Shown: one piece after another, positions 11,281 to 24,000 of the stretch | How the letters are laid out: each line of letters opens with the position of its first letter | Position numbering within the stretch: position 1 is the stretch's first letter | DNA from: Symsagittifera roscoffensis | Lineage: Eukaryota; Xenacoelomorpha; Acoela; Convolutidae | Direction: 5' to 3' | Assembly (NCBI RefSeq): GCF_963678635.1 | Contig: NC_087068.1 | Span: forward strand, 41,067,649 to 41,131,648 | DNA: 64,000 nucleotides | Notes under the pieces: generated by a model | Databases searched by the model: none | What the model saw: the letters and a program-made list of their open reading frames with translations, nothing else | What the model was told of the DNA's origin: nothing | Translations under genes and position numbers: made by a program

Positions 11281-11934
11281 ATAATAGCGTCCTCAAATTA
11301 AATTTATCTCTTCAAAATGTGTGGGTCACCAGCGAGTTCAATGTCATATATTCTCAACAGTTGATTCTGACCACCAAATGTTCGATCTCAATTCCTGCCA
11401 TCCTACCCCCCCCCCCCCCCCCCCCAGTTTCGATCTCAATTCCTACAAACTACCCTCAAAAGTTCAATTTCAATATCAATTCCTACCAACCTATCCCCAA
11501 ACATTCGATCTCAATTCCTGTCAACTTACCCTCGAACGTTCGATCTGCCACCTTCATTTCATTTCAAATAACAATTTCAATTAATTCATGTAGATGCAAA
11601 TATTCCATGTTCAAATATAATGCATAAATCAAATTATAAACCTCGTTCTATAGAATAAATTTCCAATTATTCTCAACCCACTAGTCCGAAATAATGTTTT
11701 CAGAGGTTTATGCTGTAGTGTTTCCAAAACTGTGATCCCAAACATTGCTTGCTGAGAAAAACTATAATTGCTCACATCTACAATTTAGTTAAACAATGAT
11801 TTAGGATTTGGTCGTGGATTATTCAGACAATGGTTAAGTCGTTGCTTTTAAATTCTGCGTTTCTAGACAATAATTCCAGCTCTTGTTTTTAATTGTTCTA
11901 TGCAACAACTGGTTTAGTTCAGTAATGAACAAAA
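11281..11934. other. Insertion of about 650 bp splitting the palindromic array in block B
   Basis: The inverted 20-bp array that is continuous in block A (6735-6890) is split in block B. The left part ends at about 11280 and the right part resumes at about 11935. The intervening DNA has no match in block A. It contains a tandem array and a C20 run, no coding domain and no obvious terminal repeats. Confidence 0.5.
11381..11550 (+). repeat. Tandem repeat of 34-48 bp units starting TTCGATCTCAATTCCT
   Basis: Units begin at about 11381, 11429, 11463, 11504 and 11539, each with TTCGATCTCAATTCCT or a close variant followed by a C-rich part. The first unit carries C20 at 11406-11425, apparently an expansion of its C-rich part. 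Confidence 0.75.
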
Positions 11935-13991
11935 ATGTCTAATCCACTTTCAATTTACGGAATCCGCTTACAAGTTTTGGGGACTCCTTTTACATTTGGG
12001 GAATCCACTTACATATTGTGGACTCTGCTTCAAGTTGCGGAATCCAAAACAACTAGCTACATTTGCTTGCTCTGGAATCCGCGACAAAACAAATGTGCCG
12101 ACAAAACCTACAATACAGGTGTCTCTCCGCAGAATCCATGGAAAGTTTGTAAGTGGATTCCACTTACAATTTGAAACTTGCTCAAAGACTTGTCTCTGCA
12201 ATCCAGGAACATACAGACACCAAGTTGAGCGCCTGTCCAGTGCACAGTTTGGCCTCGAATTGTTGGACAAAATCTGTGCGAAGACAAAACAAGACGTTCA
12301 TGTGAAACCATACTTTACTATACAAGCCTCTTGAGAAAATTTTGATGCATTATACTACAACACTCGGGAATCGATTAATGACAAATGCAATTTCCCCACA
12401 CCGAAGTTTCATGGAGAAAAATTGATTAAAATGGAAAAATATTGCCTAAAATATTGTCATTATAATTAATTTTTTATGCACTCAAAATATGAAAATGTAA
12501 AACAAGCAATTTTTTTGTTCGAAGATCAGCCCAATCAGAAAACAAAAAATTGTTTTCGATGAGGTTCCGCGTCTCTCAGCTCACCAAAACTCAAGCAAAA
12601 ACCAACAGACACAGGGATTCAGGAACAATTCAAGGATTAGTTTAGAGTTGTAAGAAAAAATAGCTTTTCAATAAAGAAATTTGGTTGTAGATACATTTAA
12701 TTTGGGTCATTAACAGCAAAATATTGTGAAAACCTATCTTATTTGTGTGATTAGTTGGTAATGCATCATAATATCTAAATTATTTACAGAATTAATACTT
12801 GCTTGGGGAATAAATTCTAAGGTAGGTCACTTAGGGGGGGGGGGGAATGATTTTACGGTTATTCCTATGTTGATTGAGCTGGCGGATTTTCTAATAGCAA
12901 CATGTTGACATTTGTACGTACGAGTTTTTTGGGAAATTTTTAAGGAAATTTTTTTATTCCTTTCTTTTGATCCGCCACTGCAATGCTTAGTTAAAAATCA
13001 AGTTTCATTGCCAGATGATGTTTTCTAATTTTAAAGCTAGAAAAAGTGAAGATTTGTAATAAATTACCTTTTACCATTAGGATCTTCACTAAACCAGTTA
13101 ATTGCCTTTATTTGGCTTCTACAATGTTATTCTATGAAAATATATTGACGGGAACACCAAAATTTTGCAAACAAACATTTTTTTTCATTCAACAGCACAA
13201 AGAAGTTTAATTGATAATCAACAGAATATTCATTTGCAGTATTGAACGTGATAGTTTTTTTTTGGATGCCGGAAAACACTATTTGTTATGCAAGATGATA
13301 TTACATTTTCTATGCGTTTTCCACGCTTTCCTCTAAGCAATGCTAAGCATGTTTGTCGCCTTTCATCATTTTGCAATCAAACCAAACTATTCAAGTTTGG
13401 GCTGCAAGTTTGTAACACCATTGTGTCAGTATTATAAGTCCAACTTTCTCTCCTAACTGTTGCTCAATGAAACGACCAGTGCAGTTATTTCAGCCAGTGA
13501 GTTATCAGGATTGGAACATACTATGAGTTTCTTTTCGACAGCGGATGAGATCATTCCAATATGGATGACAGAAATCTTTGGACGGGATAATAGCAGAGAA
13601 CTTTTTTGTTAACACTTGTCCGTTTTCCGACGCCAGACTCTCATCTAGAAGTTATTGCTAAAGAAAACCTCACTTCATCAGAAAAAAAATGGATGGTAAA
13701 ATTTGACCCGTCTCTGATTAACTGCTTCTGAAGTATATATTCCTTTCTTTTTATGTTTAAAACAGGATGACGACAACAATTTCCGTACTAAAACAAAACA
13801 CGGCGCTTTCTTTTCTTCTAATTGTGGCGCTTGGATGTAAGGTTGCACTTTTTTTGAAGCTATTCGAATCCTCTCTGTAACATGTGCATTTAAGTTTAAG
13901 CTTCTCTATTTTTTCTTTAGTTGTGTTTTGCAAAATAAACTCGCTGATACAAACTGTCTGATTCTTTGGCCATTTTTTTGAGTGACGCAAG

Positions 13992-14401
13992 CAAAGGCGG
14001 ATCTAGGATTTTCTTAAGGGGCGGAGCGGATTTTCAAAAATTTGTCAAAACTTTCGTCGACTTTTTTTAGGTCGATCAAATTGATTTTCCGAGCTCTCCC
14101 GAAGTACTATAAAGATCCTGTTTTGGCCGAATTTTCCTCGCCGCTGTCAAAATATTGAGAAAAAAAAACAGGCCCAAAAAGGCGTTTTTAGGCACTTTTT
14201 GGAAAATTTTGACAAAAAAATTGCATGTTTTCGGCGTGCGCTCCCCCTCTCAAAATTAGGCGCCTTTAGAAAAATTTTGTGGTCCGTCAGCCAAAAATTG
14301 ATATTTCAAACTAGTTCAAAGAGGGGACCCCTCGGGTCAGCAGGGTCTCGAATCCCTGAGGGGCGGGGCGTCCGCCCCCGCCCCCTCTAAATCCGCGCTT
14401 G
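13992..14401 (+). mobile_element. hAT-like MITE, copy 2, 410 bp, with 8-bp target duplication
   Basis: Terminal inverted repeats: CAAAGGCGGATCTAGG at 13992 and, inverted at the right end, CAAGCGCGGATTTAGAG. Flanks are GACGCAAG (13984-13991) and GTCGCAAG (14402-14409), an 8-bp target duplication with one mismatch, as expected of hAT superfamily insertions. No transposase coding, so non-autonomous. Near the right end lies a CAGGG/CCCTG stem around TCTCGAAT. Matches the repeats at 4215-4581 (inverted) and 20640-21040. The insertion is absent from block A. Confidence 0.82.
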
Positions 14402-14734
14402 GTCGCAAGAGTAAATTAAGAGCAATTCCAACTTTTGTTTTATTCGTCACTTTAATGAATCATCAAAAATTTAAAATTCAGTTTTTTATGCAACAAAGGC
14501 ACTCCAAAAAAGTATATTATATTGGTAAATATAAAATTAGATAATTAGTAACAAATAAATTGTTTAAAAAAGCATCTGGTCGAAGCCCAAGCACCTGATA
14601 TTACAGCTGAAAAAAAAACAATTTTAAAATCTCAGCATGTGCAAAGAGCGAATTTAGAAAGTTGGCGTTTGATTCAGAACACGAACTGTGAAGCTCGATA
14701 ACTTTTTGCAAATGAAAACTGTCAAAAAACTAAA

Positions 14735-15445
14735 ACTCATACAATTACTACTTTCTTTCTCGCTTAGTAGTCGGAACACAAACACTATTGTTGAATAAAG
14801 TACAATGAAAATAAATTTTCAATTTACCCCCCTCAGAAATTGAAAATTAGTAGAACAATTTTGATACTAATGTGAGCTGTTTTTTCAAAATGGCAAAATC
14901 AAGTTCTAATAAAATCATGTCTGGCTGGAAGAAGCAAATTGTAATACTTGCATTTAATATTGAGCAATAAAACATTTCAAATTCTCATAGTAAATGCAAA
15001 ATTTGTTTGAAACGTAGTTTTCTGACAAAATCAGATCAGTTCAAAAACACCAGCTAAAAAACTTGACAATTGCCTCAAACAATAAACGATAAAAGTGATG
15101 AGAAAAATGCCTAATTATTTTAGCTGGTGTATTCTGACTGATCTGATTTCGTCAAAAAGCTACAACGTTTGAAAACAATTCTGCCTTTACTGAGAACATT
15201 TGAAATGTTTCGTTGCTCAACTTAAAAAGGCAAGTGCTGCAATTTGCTTCTAGCCTGACCTGATATTATTAAAATCTAATTTTGCTATTTTGAGAAAAAA
15301 GCTCTGATTAGTATCAAAGTTGCTCTACTAGTTTTTAAGTTCGGAGAAAAAGCAGGAGAATATTTTGAAAATTCATTTTTCTTACTTCTTTCAAAAACAC
15401 TTTTTTGATCTGACTACTAAGCAAAAAAAATTTTTGTAATTGGGT
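14735..15445. repeat. Large inverted repeat (foldback), arms about 330 bp
   Basis: The left arm (about 14735-15062) and the reverse complement of the right arm (about 15118-15445) match over their length at roughly 80-85 percent, for example ACACCAGCTAAAA at about 15047 and TTTTAGCTGGTGT at 15119. The spacer is about 55 bp. Block A has only the left-arm sequence (about 9915-10240), so the right arm is an added inverted copy. Confidence 0.8.
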
Positions 15446-16200
15446 GTGTTTCAGTTGTATTAACTTTTTTCAATAGCGCAAACAATGAACTAAAATCTTT
15501 TTTGAAAAAAAAAGTGTAAATTGAACTTTCTGAGTAAATTGGAAAACAAACGGAAATTCTGTTTTACTCTTATTAAAATGAAAAAGGTAAATTCATTTCA
15601 TATACGTCAGTTTAAAAGTTTTAAAGAAATCTTGGTCTAATTTTAACACATCTGATTCCCCATCTACCTGCAATTTCGGTGTTTCACGTTTTGAATTCAG
15701 AGCCACAGAAACTGGTTGAATTACCACCGAAGGCGATTCGTTGTTCTGTTTGAGATTAGTTTCAGCTAAAAAAAATTCACTCTGTGAATAAAAGGAATTA
15801 CCATTTTCATTGTCACAATCCAAAAAAAAAAATTTCAGGTTGCCTTACAATTGTCTCAGAAAATTCAGGTTACAGTTACTTACAAAAACTATGAAATTTT
15901 AAATCACTGTTTTAGGCAATTCAAAAAAATTCCAAATTGACTAGTGGGTAAAGTTTGATTGGACAAAAATAAAAATACAACCTTGTTGATGGCTACTAAT
16001 GATGTCTTATCTAGTAATATCTATATCAACGACTGGCAAAGACTTTGTTCAACGTGCAACTTAACTTTCAATAAGCGGCTAAACTTTTACAGCTTTGAAG
16101 AAAAAACAAAAGCTTGAGAAGCTATCTAGGGATGGTTCTTGCTTAATTTTACTGGAATATATAATAAAGTTTTTTGTTGTGTCTTTCTTTGAAATTGAGA

Positions 16201-16420
16201 CGCTGCTATCATTGGGAAAAAGTCATTGCGAAGATAAAAACAAAAATTTTACGTGAAACTATAGCTTTTTTACAAAATTTTCCAGAGTTTTTGATGCATC
16301 ATACTACACCACTCACAATTTATGACTAGTTCAACCTCCACGCACCTGAGTTTCTTGAATAAAAAACGATTATAATGAAAAAACTTGTCTAATAATTTTT
16401 TCATTAAAATCGATTACTGT
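16201..16420 (+). repeat. Partial third copy of the duplicated block
   Basis: Resembles 12270-12440 of block B: GCGAAGATAAAAACAAAA, then GTGAAAC, then TTTTGATGCATCATACTACACCACTC. This suggests that the block was once present in at least three tandem copies. Similarity ends near 16420. Confidence 0.55.
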
Positions 16421-19400
16421 TGCAAATTAGGACCATGATCCTCCGCTTAACAATCATCCCACTCATCTGGCTTACCACTCATTTATCATCCCGCCTTGAC
16501 AAGAAAGGGATTGCATTCGAATTTATACAGATAATTTAAAAAATAATTAAGAAACTGGTTTTAAAGTCGATTTAGTTTGCTACAAAGTTTAAGCCTAAAA
16601 ACCAATTTCAATCAATTCTAAATCGATTTAAGTCTTTTTGTCAATTTTTTCTGTAACGTTTTCCGACGGATTTTAGTATCAATTGCATTTAGGATTTAAA
16701 TCAATTGCTACAACTTTATTTAATACTCAATCTATACGTATAATCATATACAGATTTTCAATTGACTTTTTGATCGGATGTTTGACCTAAAAATAAACTA
16801 TGAGAATCACTAATATCTAAATTTTTTTAACTTGTTTTAACTTGAATTTTTTTAAAATATGTTATTTTTATTTACCTAGCAAAATTGAGCCTAGAACGTT
16901 GATAATGAAACATGAAAATGACATTTGAACAGTTTTTGCATAGTTCTACTTCTCTTTACCGCGGGAACCCTTAGTTTTGCACAATTTGAAAGGGAATCCC
17001 TTAAACAATTTACTTTGCGGTAAGAAATTCTCCTCGACTGACTCTTGCCCTTTGTAGCTCTGATGGAGATTTTCTTGAGCGCACAAACTTGCTCAAGATT
17101 CAAAATAAAACAACAGTTAAGTTAAATCAGTTTCGTTGGAAATTTGATGATTTTCACTATCTTGCTTAAATTCAGTTAAACCCATTTTCTAGGCAATTTA
17201 TAATCCTTTTTTTTTTCACCGTAAAAATCAATTTAATCCATTTTAAATGTATTTACGTATTTAAATGAGCTATCGTAAATTGTTTTTTTTTAAACAAAAT
17301 ATCATCTGTATGCAAATCGATTTTTGTATCAATAAAATTTAGTATCTAAAAATTTGAACATTGATTTGAGAAAAAATCATTAAGCTTTTAGAACCAGGAA
17401 ACGCTAAAGGAAGCTTCAAATACTCGTTTTTCCGATCTAAGAAATTTGTCAAAACAGTTTGATTTTTTTTGATTTTTGATTTTTTGGGCTTTTTATGACA
17501 ATTAATTCTGGTTGACGATTTTGAATTGAAAATTGTAAGACTTGCAAAAAAACTGAAACAAATTTAAATTCAAAAAATTTTCCAAATTCATATTTCAAAA
17601 ACTTAAAAAATTCATGAAAACGCTCATGTTTTTTATATCGACAGAAAATTTTAGAAACCTTGTCTGATTTAAGAAATCAAATTGAAAACAATTAGTGATC
17701 ATTTTATAGAATAAAAATAACTTTTAAAAAATAACTTGAAAATAATTGATAGAGATTCAATGAAATGAAAACTTTTGTTTTTCTCATAAAATCGAAAATG
17801 ATGCCTTAAAAAATAAAAACACTTAAATATATATTGATCAAATATTTGTTGTAATAAAATTTAAAAATAAATGAATACAGTTTCTGAAAAATTTTTCAAT
17901 GATACCAAATAATCGTTTATTTTAGCAAAATTGAAATAACAAATTAGTGAAAATTGGAAATTTGATGATTATTAGCAACAGCAAGATATATTTTCATTGC
18001 TCTGAAGATTCCCGTTTGGCTCACAATTTAGTCATTGACGGTCAAATAAGTTATCATACTGCTATCATTTTGATCCAGCTTTGGGCTCCATAAGTTAATT
18101 TTTTTCATCAGTTTTGTTCGTTTTGTTGCGACCCTTGAAAAAGGGGAGGGGCTTTGTAATCGGGTGTGTTTTTGTTTTTTTAAAGAACTTCTCTCTTAAG
18201 AACCATCGTAGACACTCGCATAAATTTGTTCAGGACGTTGACCGAATTGTCAAAAAACTGCAAAGTTAAAGAAAATCGTAAATTTCTTTTTTTATCTTTT
18301 TTTTTTGTTTTTCAAGTAACTTTCTATAAAAATTTATTTCTATAAAAATTTGTAAGAAAAAAATGTTGTATTTTATAAGACTATGGTCGGATCATTCTGT
18401 GCTACTTGCACAGTAACCAGCTGTCCTTGTTTAATTTTATTCCAACGAAAATTCAGGAATTGATTCTTTTTTAAAAATTTCACGATACGGTGAAATGGTA
18501 CCGCTACTAATCACTCAAGACCATTGCGTAAAATTAAAACAAATTGCCAAACTTGAGACAAGCGACACCTCACAAATTTGAAACAAGGGAGAGGTTGGTA
18601 GCGGTTGCTGCTCTTAAGTTCGGAAGGAGTAGTGAAATTCGTGTGGATCAGTATGTGCCGCTTTTTAGGTTAATCAATCAAATTGTAACATCATTTTACC
18701 AGTTGTAGCTTTCCATAAAGTATGTGACATGTCTGTTTGTGCTGAATTTTTGAAAATTTTTAGTGAAAGTGATTGCATATTCAAAAACTGGATATATTGG
18801 TCCGCAAGTGTTTTTTTTAACAATTTTTTTCTCTAATTACTATTTTTGGCGGGTTGGAAAAGTATCAATGGTTTGACCTCAATGGTATTTTACATGAATT
18901 TGTTTTGTAAGAGTTTGGGTGTTTGAAACTTGCCAATTTGGTAATTTTGGACAATCAACGCGCATTATAGTCGTTATAATACCGCATAAGCGGCGGCTTA
19001 GTCAGACTATCGAAATCGTACCAAAATTATTTGACGCAAAAATTTTGATTTTATTTTTTAGCTTAATATAGTGCTTGGGGTGGAGGTATAACAAGTCTGA
19101 AAACATTTTTTTCTTTTTTTACTTGATGTTTTGTCAATTCTTGTATCGAAAATGTTCAAAAGCAGTAAGAGTCAAGATGTTGGTCTTGATTGGAGTAGAT
19201 TTGTAGTGCCTACGAAATGAGGAAAACTTTGCATTTTTGAATATTTTAGTTTTTTTGACGCACAGTCAGGTGCAACAAACAATCACGGGAATAATCATGA
19301 AATTTTATACATTTGCCGAGAAAAAAACAACTGTGTCCAGATATTTTGGTTCAATGCTTAGTTCAATTTCGATTGATTAAAGCCAGCTACTAGGCATATT

Positions 19401-20639
19401 ATAGAAGGATAAGCCGCAAAACTTTTTTTCAAACCTTTCAAATTTGGTTTTTTCTTTTAACTTTGTTTTCGAAAATTTTAGTGCTTTTTAGGAACAAAAA
19501 CTTTAAAACCTTTGAAAAATTTTTGGCATAAAATTGAAGTATAAAAACAGGGATTTTTTCTAAGTTTTCATAGATTTTTTATCAAGAATTTTTGGGACAA
19601 AATTGTTCTCTTTTTGCCTGTTTTACTATGAATGACGAACATTCTTAAGTTAAAGGCTTTCTTTCATATCCTTTTACCACATCACGCACAAACAAACAGT
19701 GACACTATTTTGAAAAAAGAATTTTTTTTAAAGTTTTTTTCTATCTTTTTAAAATTCGGATTAGTTCGAAATTTGTAACAAGCTAGTCTGCCTGTATGCG
19801 GAATAACTTTTAGTTTACTTCTAAAAACTTTGGTTCGGGAAAATTAGAATAACAAATTTAAAAATTTGAGCTTGTGTATCTTCACTAACAGCCGATTTCA
19901 ATTATTGTGGCTATGACTTGAGTTGCGTAGGGGTAATCGGGCTACCTCAATTCTGTTTGCAACAATTTTGAGTGCGAAATAGTTCGCCGAGCAAAATATT
20001 TCGCATCCCTTAATAAGCCTCTTAAGAACTGTTAGACACTCGCATACATTTGTTCAGGACTATAACGTCCAGAATTTTAGAAAAACAATTGCAGGCAAAA
20101 CATGTTTTTCACAAAAATTTTACTGTTCCGAACATTTGAAAAATGTGGAAGAAATTTGTATTCGTGTTTGTTTTAGTAGTTTTTACTCTTTTTTGTTTTC
20201 CACGCAAAATCAGCCGCAACAAAAAAATATTGGAATGGGTCAAGAGATATATCGTATTAAAGCCCTTTCAGAACAACATTTAAAATTTTGAAACAGTTTT
20301 CATGTCGAGAAAAACCAGTTTATTATTTCTTATTTTTGGTTTAGTTTCAAGATAACAGTTTAGACCGTGAAAAAAGTTAGTTTCATTTGAGAATCAAAAT
20401 ATTCAAAATTCATTTAATTTCTGCAAAAAAAGTTCATTCAATTAAGTTTTTTCTAGTCATTTCTCTACAAAAAACGTTTTCCTAGCCTTTCTAGTCGTTT
20501 TTCTAGTCAGTTCGTTTTTCCAGTCATTTTTCTACAAAATTTGTTTCCCAATTGACCTATTCTACTGTCAAATATGCCCAAGTTTTAGTTTTTTTTTAGG
20601 TTCTGTTTATTACACCACCAAGAAAAAACGACACTAATT
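16421..20639. other. AT-rich intergenic DNA, no gene recognised
   Basis: Very AT-rich, with many A and T runs and no open frame carrying a recognisable domain. A short stretch at 18197-18235 (CTTAAGAACC..GTAGACACTCGCATAAATTTG) recurs at about 20031-20066. A stretch at 18950-19030 (CAATCAACGCGC, CCGCATAAGCGG) resembles a degenerate copy of the dispersed repeat seen at 60.8 and 62.9 kb. Confidence 0.5.
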
Positions 20640-21040
20640 TGAAAAAAAAAATTAGAATTTTCTCAAGGAGAGCCGGATTTTCAAAAACGTTTCAAAATTT
20701 TTTCGACCTTGTTGTTAGGTTAACCGATTTAATTTCCGAGCTCTCCCAAAGCACTAAAAAGACCTGTTTTTGCCAAAGTTTCCGCGTTGCAGGCAAATTA
20801 AAAAAAAACAGGCCGAAAAAATGTTTTAAGGCCTTTTTTGGAAAATTTTAACCAACATATTGCGTTTTTTTGGCGCGCGGTACTCCTCAAAATTAGTATA
20901 CATTGGCGCCGTTAGAAATTTTATAGGGTTAGTCAGCTACAATTATATATCTCATAATAGTAGGTGGAATCTTTGGGTCAGCAAGGGTTCGAATACCTGA
21001 CGGAGGCGTCTGCCCCCGCCCTCCCCCTCCTATAAATCAA
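20640..21040 (+). mobile_element. hAT-like MITE, copy 3 (degraded ends)
   Basis: Collinear with 13992-14401: the TTTTCAAAAA..TTTTTTCGACC region, TTCCGAGCTCTCCC followed by the AAAAAGACCTGTTTTTGCC part, AAAACAGGCC, and GGGTCAGCAAGGGTTCGAA then CTGCCCCCGCC at the right end. Terminal inverted repeats are eroded and no target duplication is visible, so this copy is older than the one at 14 kb. Confidence 0.7.
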
Positions 21041-24000
21041 TCTTTTACTGCTTGATGGGGTGTATAATTTTTTCTACTTGAAAGTAAATACTTCAAGCAA
21101 ATGAAACAAATATTTTTATAACTTTTTTAATTTTCATGTTTTTTTTTTCAATTTTTTCATAAAGCGTATTAATAGACTTTCGATTATCATTTGTTTTCAT
21201 CGGGTTTGTTAGGTTATTGTTATATATTAGTCAAATCGTCCACTCTTTGCATGAAATTAGTTGAAATTTCAAAATAGTCTAGTGAAATAGCATTTTGAAA
21301 GCTCTTTCATTCATAAATCGAACAGCAATCTCACAACCTAATGTTTACCTATGACACCTTATTTTGTAGGATTCAATTTTGACAACCAGACTTGAATTTC
21401 AATGGTCGGAATAAGCGAAGATTTTAAATGTTCAATAAAGACAATGGAATGATTCAGAGTTATAAAACAGTTCCGGCAAAAACCGTTTTTTCGACTATGT
21501 CTGAAGAAAATTACAGCTGACAAAAAAACACTATGCTCACATTCTCATGAAACCTGTACAATAAATTAAAAAACGAGGGGCGCGATGAATGCTTGCCTCT
21601 GACAATCACTTTTTTGACTGCTATATTTGACTCTGACATTATATGTCGGGTTACTTTCAATTCATCATAAATTTCTGCAACATTTTTGGATAAATAAAGA
21701 GATGAAATTCCGGATTTATTTTCAAAAGGAACCCTACTGTGGGAAAAAAATGATTGTATCGATATCTCAGCAGGCAGATATGAATAGTTCAAGTGTCGCA
21801 ATTTAGCCAACAGCTAATCCTATTTCCTCACTTTTACAACTACAAGCACATTTTCCCACATTTCTCCAGTTGCATTCTTTGTCAAATGAACATCGCACCC
21901 CTTAGAAAATCAAATATTATCAAAATAGTAGATTAGGTTATCAAAAGAAATATTTGGGAATTTTTCTTAAAGTGAACAATTTAAATATTTGTCCAATTTA
22001 TTGGATTTTTAGTCTTTTTCACATATTTGCGAATTTTTGAAAAGTGGATTGTTTCAACAGGGCATTTTTAATTTGTTTTCATATTAAATGTACGCTAAAA
22101 GCATTTTAAGTTGAAGAATTTTGTGTTTGGTTGGCTGCGTTTTTGACTTGAAATTATTCATGAAAATGGGTGAGTGAATATATCAGTTGGGGGTTATGGA
22201 AAAGGGAGGGGGAATGGGCAGTGGGTAATAATTGGGATGCGAAAATGGATGTGTGGTGTTTAATATGTGTGAACGAGTGTTGAAAATGTGAATTTATTTG
22301 TGAATTTATTTACTTGTTTGCTAATCAAGTGTGAAACTTATGGAAAAGCTCTCATCTCGGTATGAATTCCTAACTGAACCCTTGCCTGTTATCATCTGAA
22401 ACAGTGCGGGTTCCATTATTTAGTTATGAATATTTTATAAAGAGAGAATTGAGAAAATTGAGTTTCTCCCTTTTTTATTTACACTCTGCTGCTATTCGCC
22501 CAGTCCCAAGTGTCAATTTTGCATAAACAGCGAATGTCAAAAACTTCACCTAATTTCTATCCAAAATACATTCGAAGTTCAGATGAATTTTATCAATATT
22601 AATCCAAAGGATTCTAAATTTATCAACTTATTAAAAATTGAAATGCGTTCAATGTTGATTGACATGTGGTCTGTTTGTGAAGGGTAGTGATGTTTGCTAC
22701 TGATATTGTGAAAAATAAACTTGTATTTTTTGTGTATCTTGGGGGGGGGGTAATTGGCCCAAATGGCATCCAAGTCAACAGATATGATCTCCAATTCGTC
22801 AGGAAAGAGTCAAAGTCAAAAGATATTTGACACATTATTCTTAAAATACTTTTTTGATAATTTGCTTCTCCACTTGGATTAATTTTTAGATTCCCAGATG
22901 TCATTCCCAGATGTGGAATTCCAAATTTGTCCAGACTTCCCAGATGTCACGTGAATTTTTGCCTCTCCGGTGTGTAGAAAAGATGGAATTTTAATTGGCA
23001 ACAAATCCAATTGAGGTATTTAATAGCCAATCTCGCCATAATTAATGAAAGAGGTGGGCGCGTGTCGAAGCACGCCAGCTGGGTCTTAAATTCCGATAAT
23101 ATCCCCCATTTTAGAACCCCCTTTGTATTTCAAAGACCAATTTAGATGATTATAAAAAATATATTGCACAAAAATGCGGAAAATATTCATGCTGTGTAAT
23201 TTTTAATCGGTAGCTGTTGGAATAAATGCCGCAGAGTTCTTCAGTACAACAGATTTAATCTCTTAAATTTTAGATAAAAATAGATCAGATTATTAACCTT
23301 GCATCATAGAATTATAATAATTATAAATCATTTATCATAAATACTTTGGCCTTCGGAAAGACTGCTGGATAATAACTCTTTCATTAAAGTCAACTTCTTC
23401 TAAAATTCAAAGAAAGCAGCTGACGCCCAAAAGTGACAAACAAAATCAATTTGAAGCCAGATATGCCAAGAGTATGAGTATAATACAATTTTAGGCTGTG
23501 AGCTGCCATCTTTTGATTCAAACAGCCAGAAGTTTTCTCAGAATGCTCACGACAATTTTGAAAGTATTCAATGCTTCTTCTGGAAAATGGATGCTTGTTT
23601 TCTGAACAATTCTCATTTTTTCTCTCAATTTTTTTCTACTTTTTAAGGAACAATGCATATAGGTCTGAATCCTGGATCAAGAAAGTTAAATACTGTTAAA
23701 AAAATGAACTAGTGAATAAGTACATTTGATTTCTTTAGCGGTGCTGACAGCTCTGCGCTTCACTAGATAAAATTTAGAACAATCTAGGCAAAGCCTAGTT
23801 TCCTTTGCGTGCCGAGGTAGGAGGAATGATCCCCTCTCAGTTCCGGTCGCAAAATTTTTCACATTTTTTACAATTTTTATTTGCTTGCAAACCCTATTGA
23901 GGACTCCAATATACACTAATTTCGAATGTGAGCACACAAAGAAGGCCTTTTCTGGTCTAAAAAAATCGGCTTCAGCTCCGAAATATTGCGTTATTTGGTC

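Larger units (their letters stand above)
10956..16200 (+). repeat. Ancient tandem duplication, block B (non-coding)
   Basis: Second copy of block A in the same order and orientation, starting with the sequence that opens at about 6450 in A (GGCGAAACTGTGCAT against GGTCAAACTGTGCAT). It is longer because of three additions: an insertion at 11281-11934, the MITE at 13992-14401 and the inverted repeat at about 15118-15445. A third partial copy begins right after it. No gene recognised. Confidence 0.7.

Noticed and set aside
11259-11627. 122-codon ORF with Pro run and repeated SISIP segments
   Set aside because: Product of the C20 run and the TTCGATCTCAATTCCT array; two frames show the same repetition.
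20970-21010. GGGTTCGAATACC resembling a tRNA B box
   Set aside because: Lies in the MITE; no A box at a suitable distance and no cloverleaf.
21511-21810. 99-codon minus-strand ORF
   Set aside because: No recognised domain, no splice partners; length is within chance for 64 kb of AT-rich DNA.
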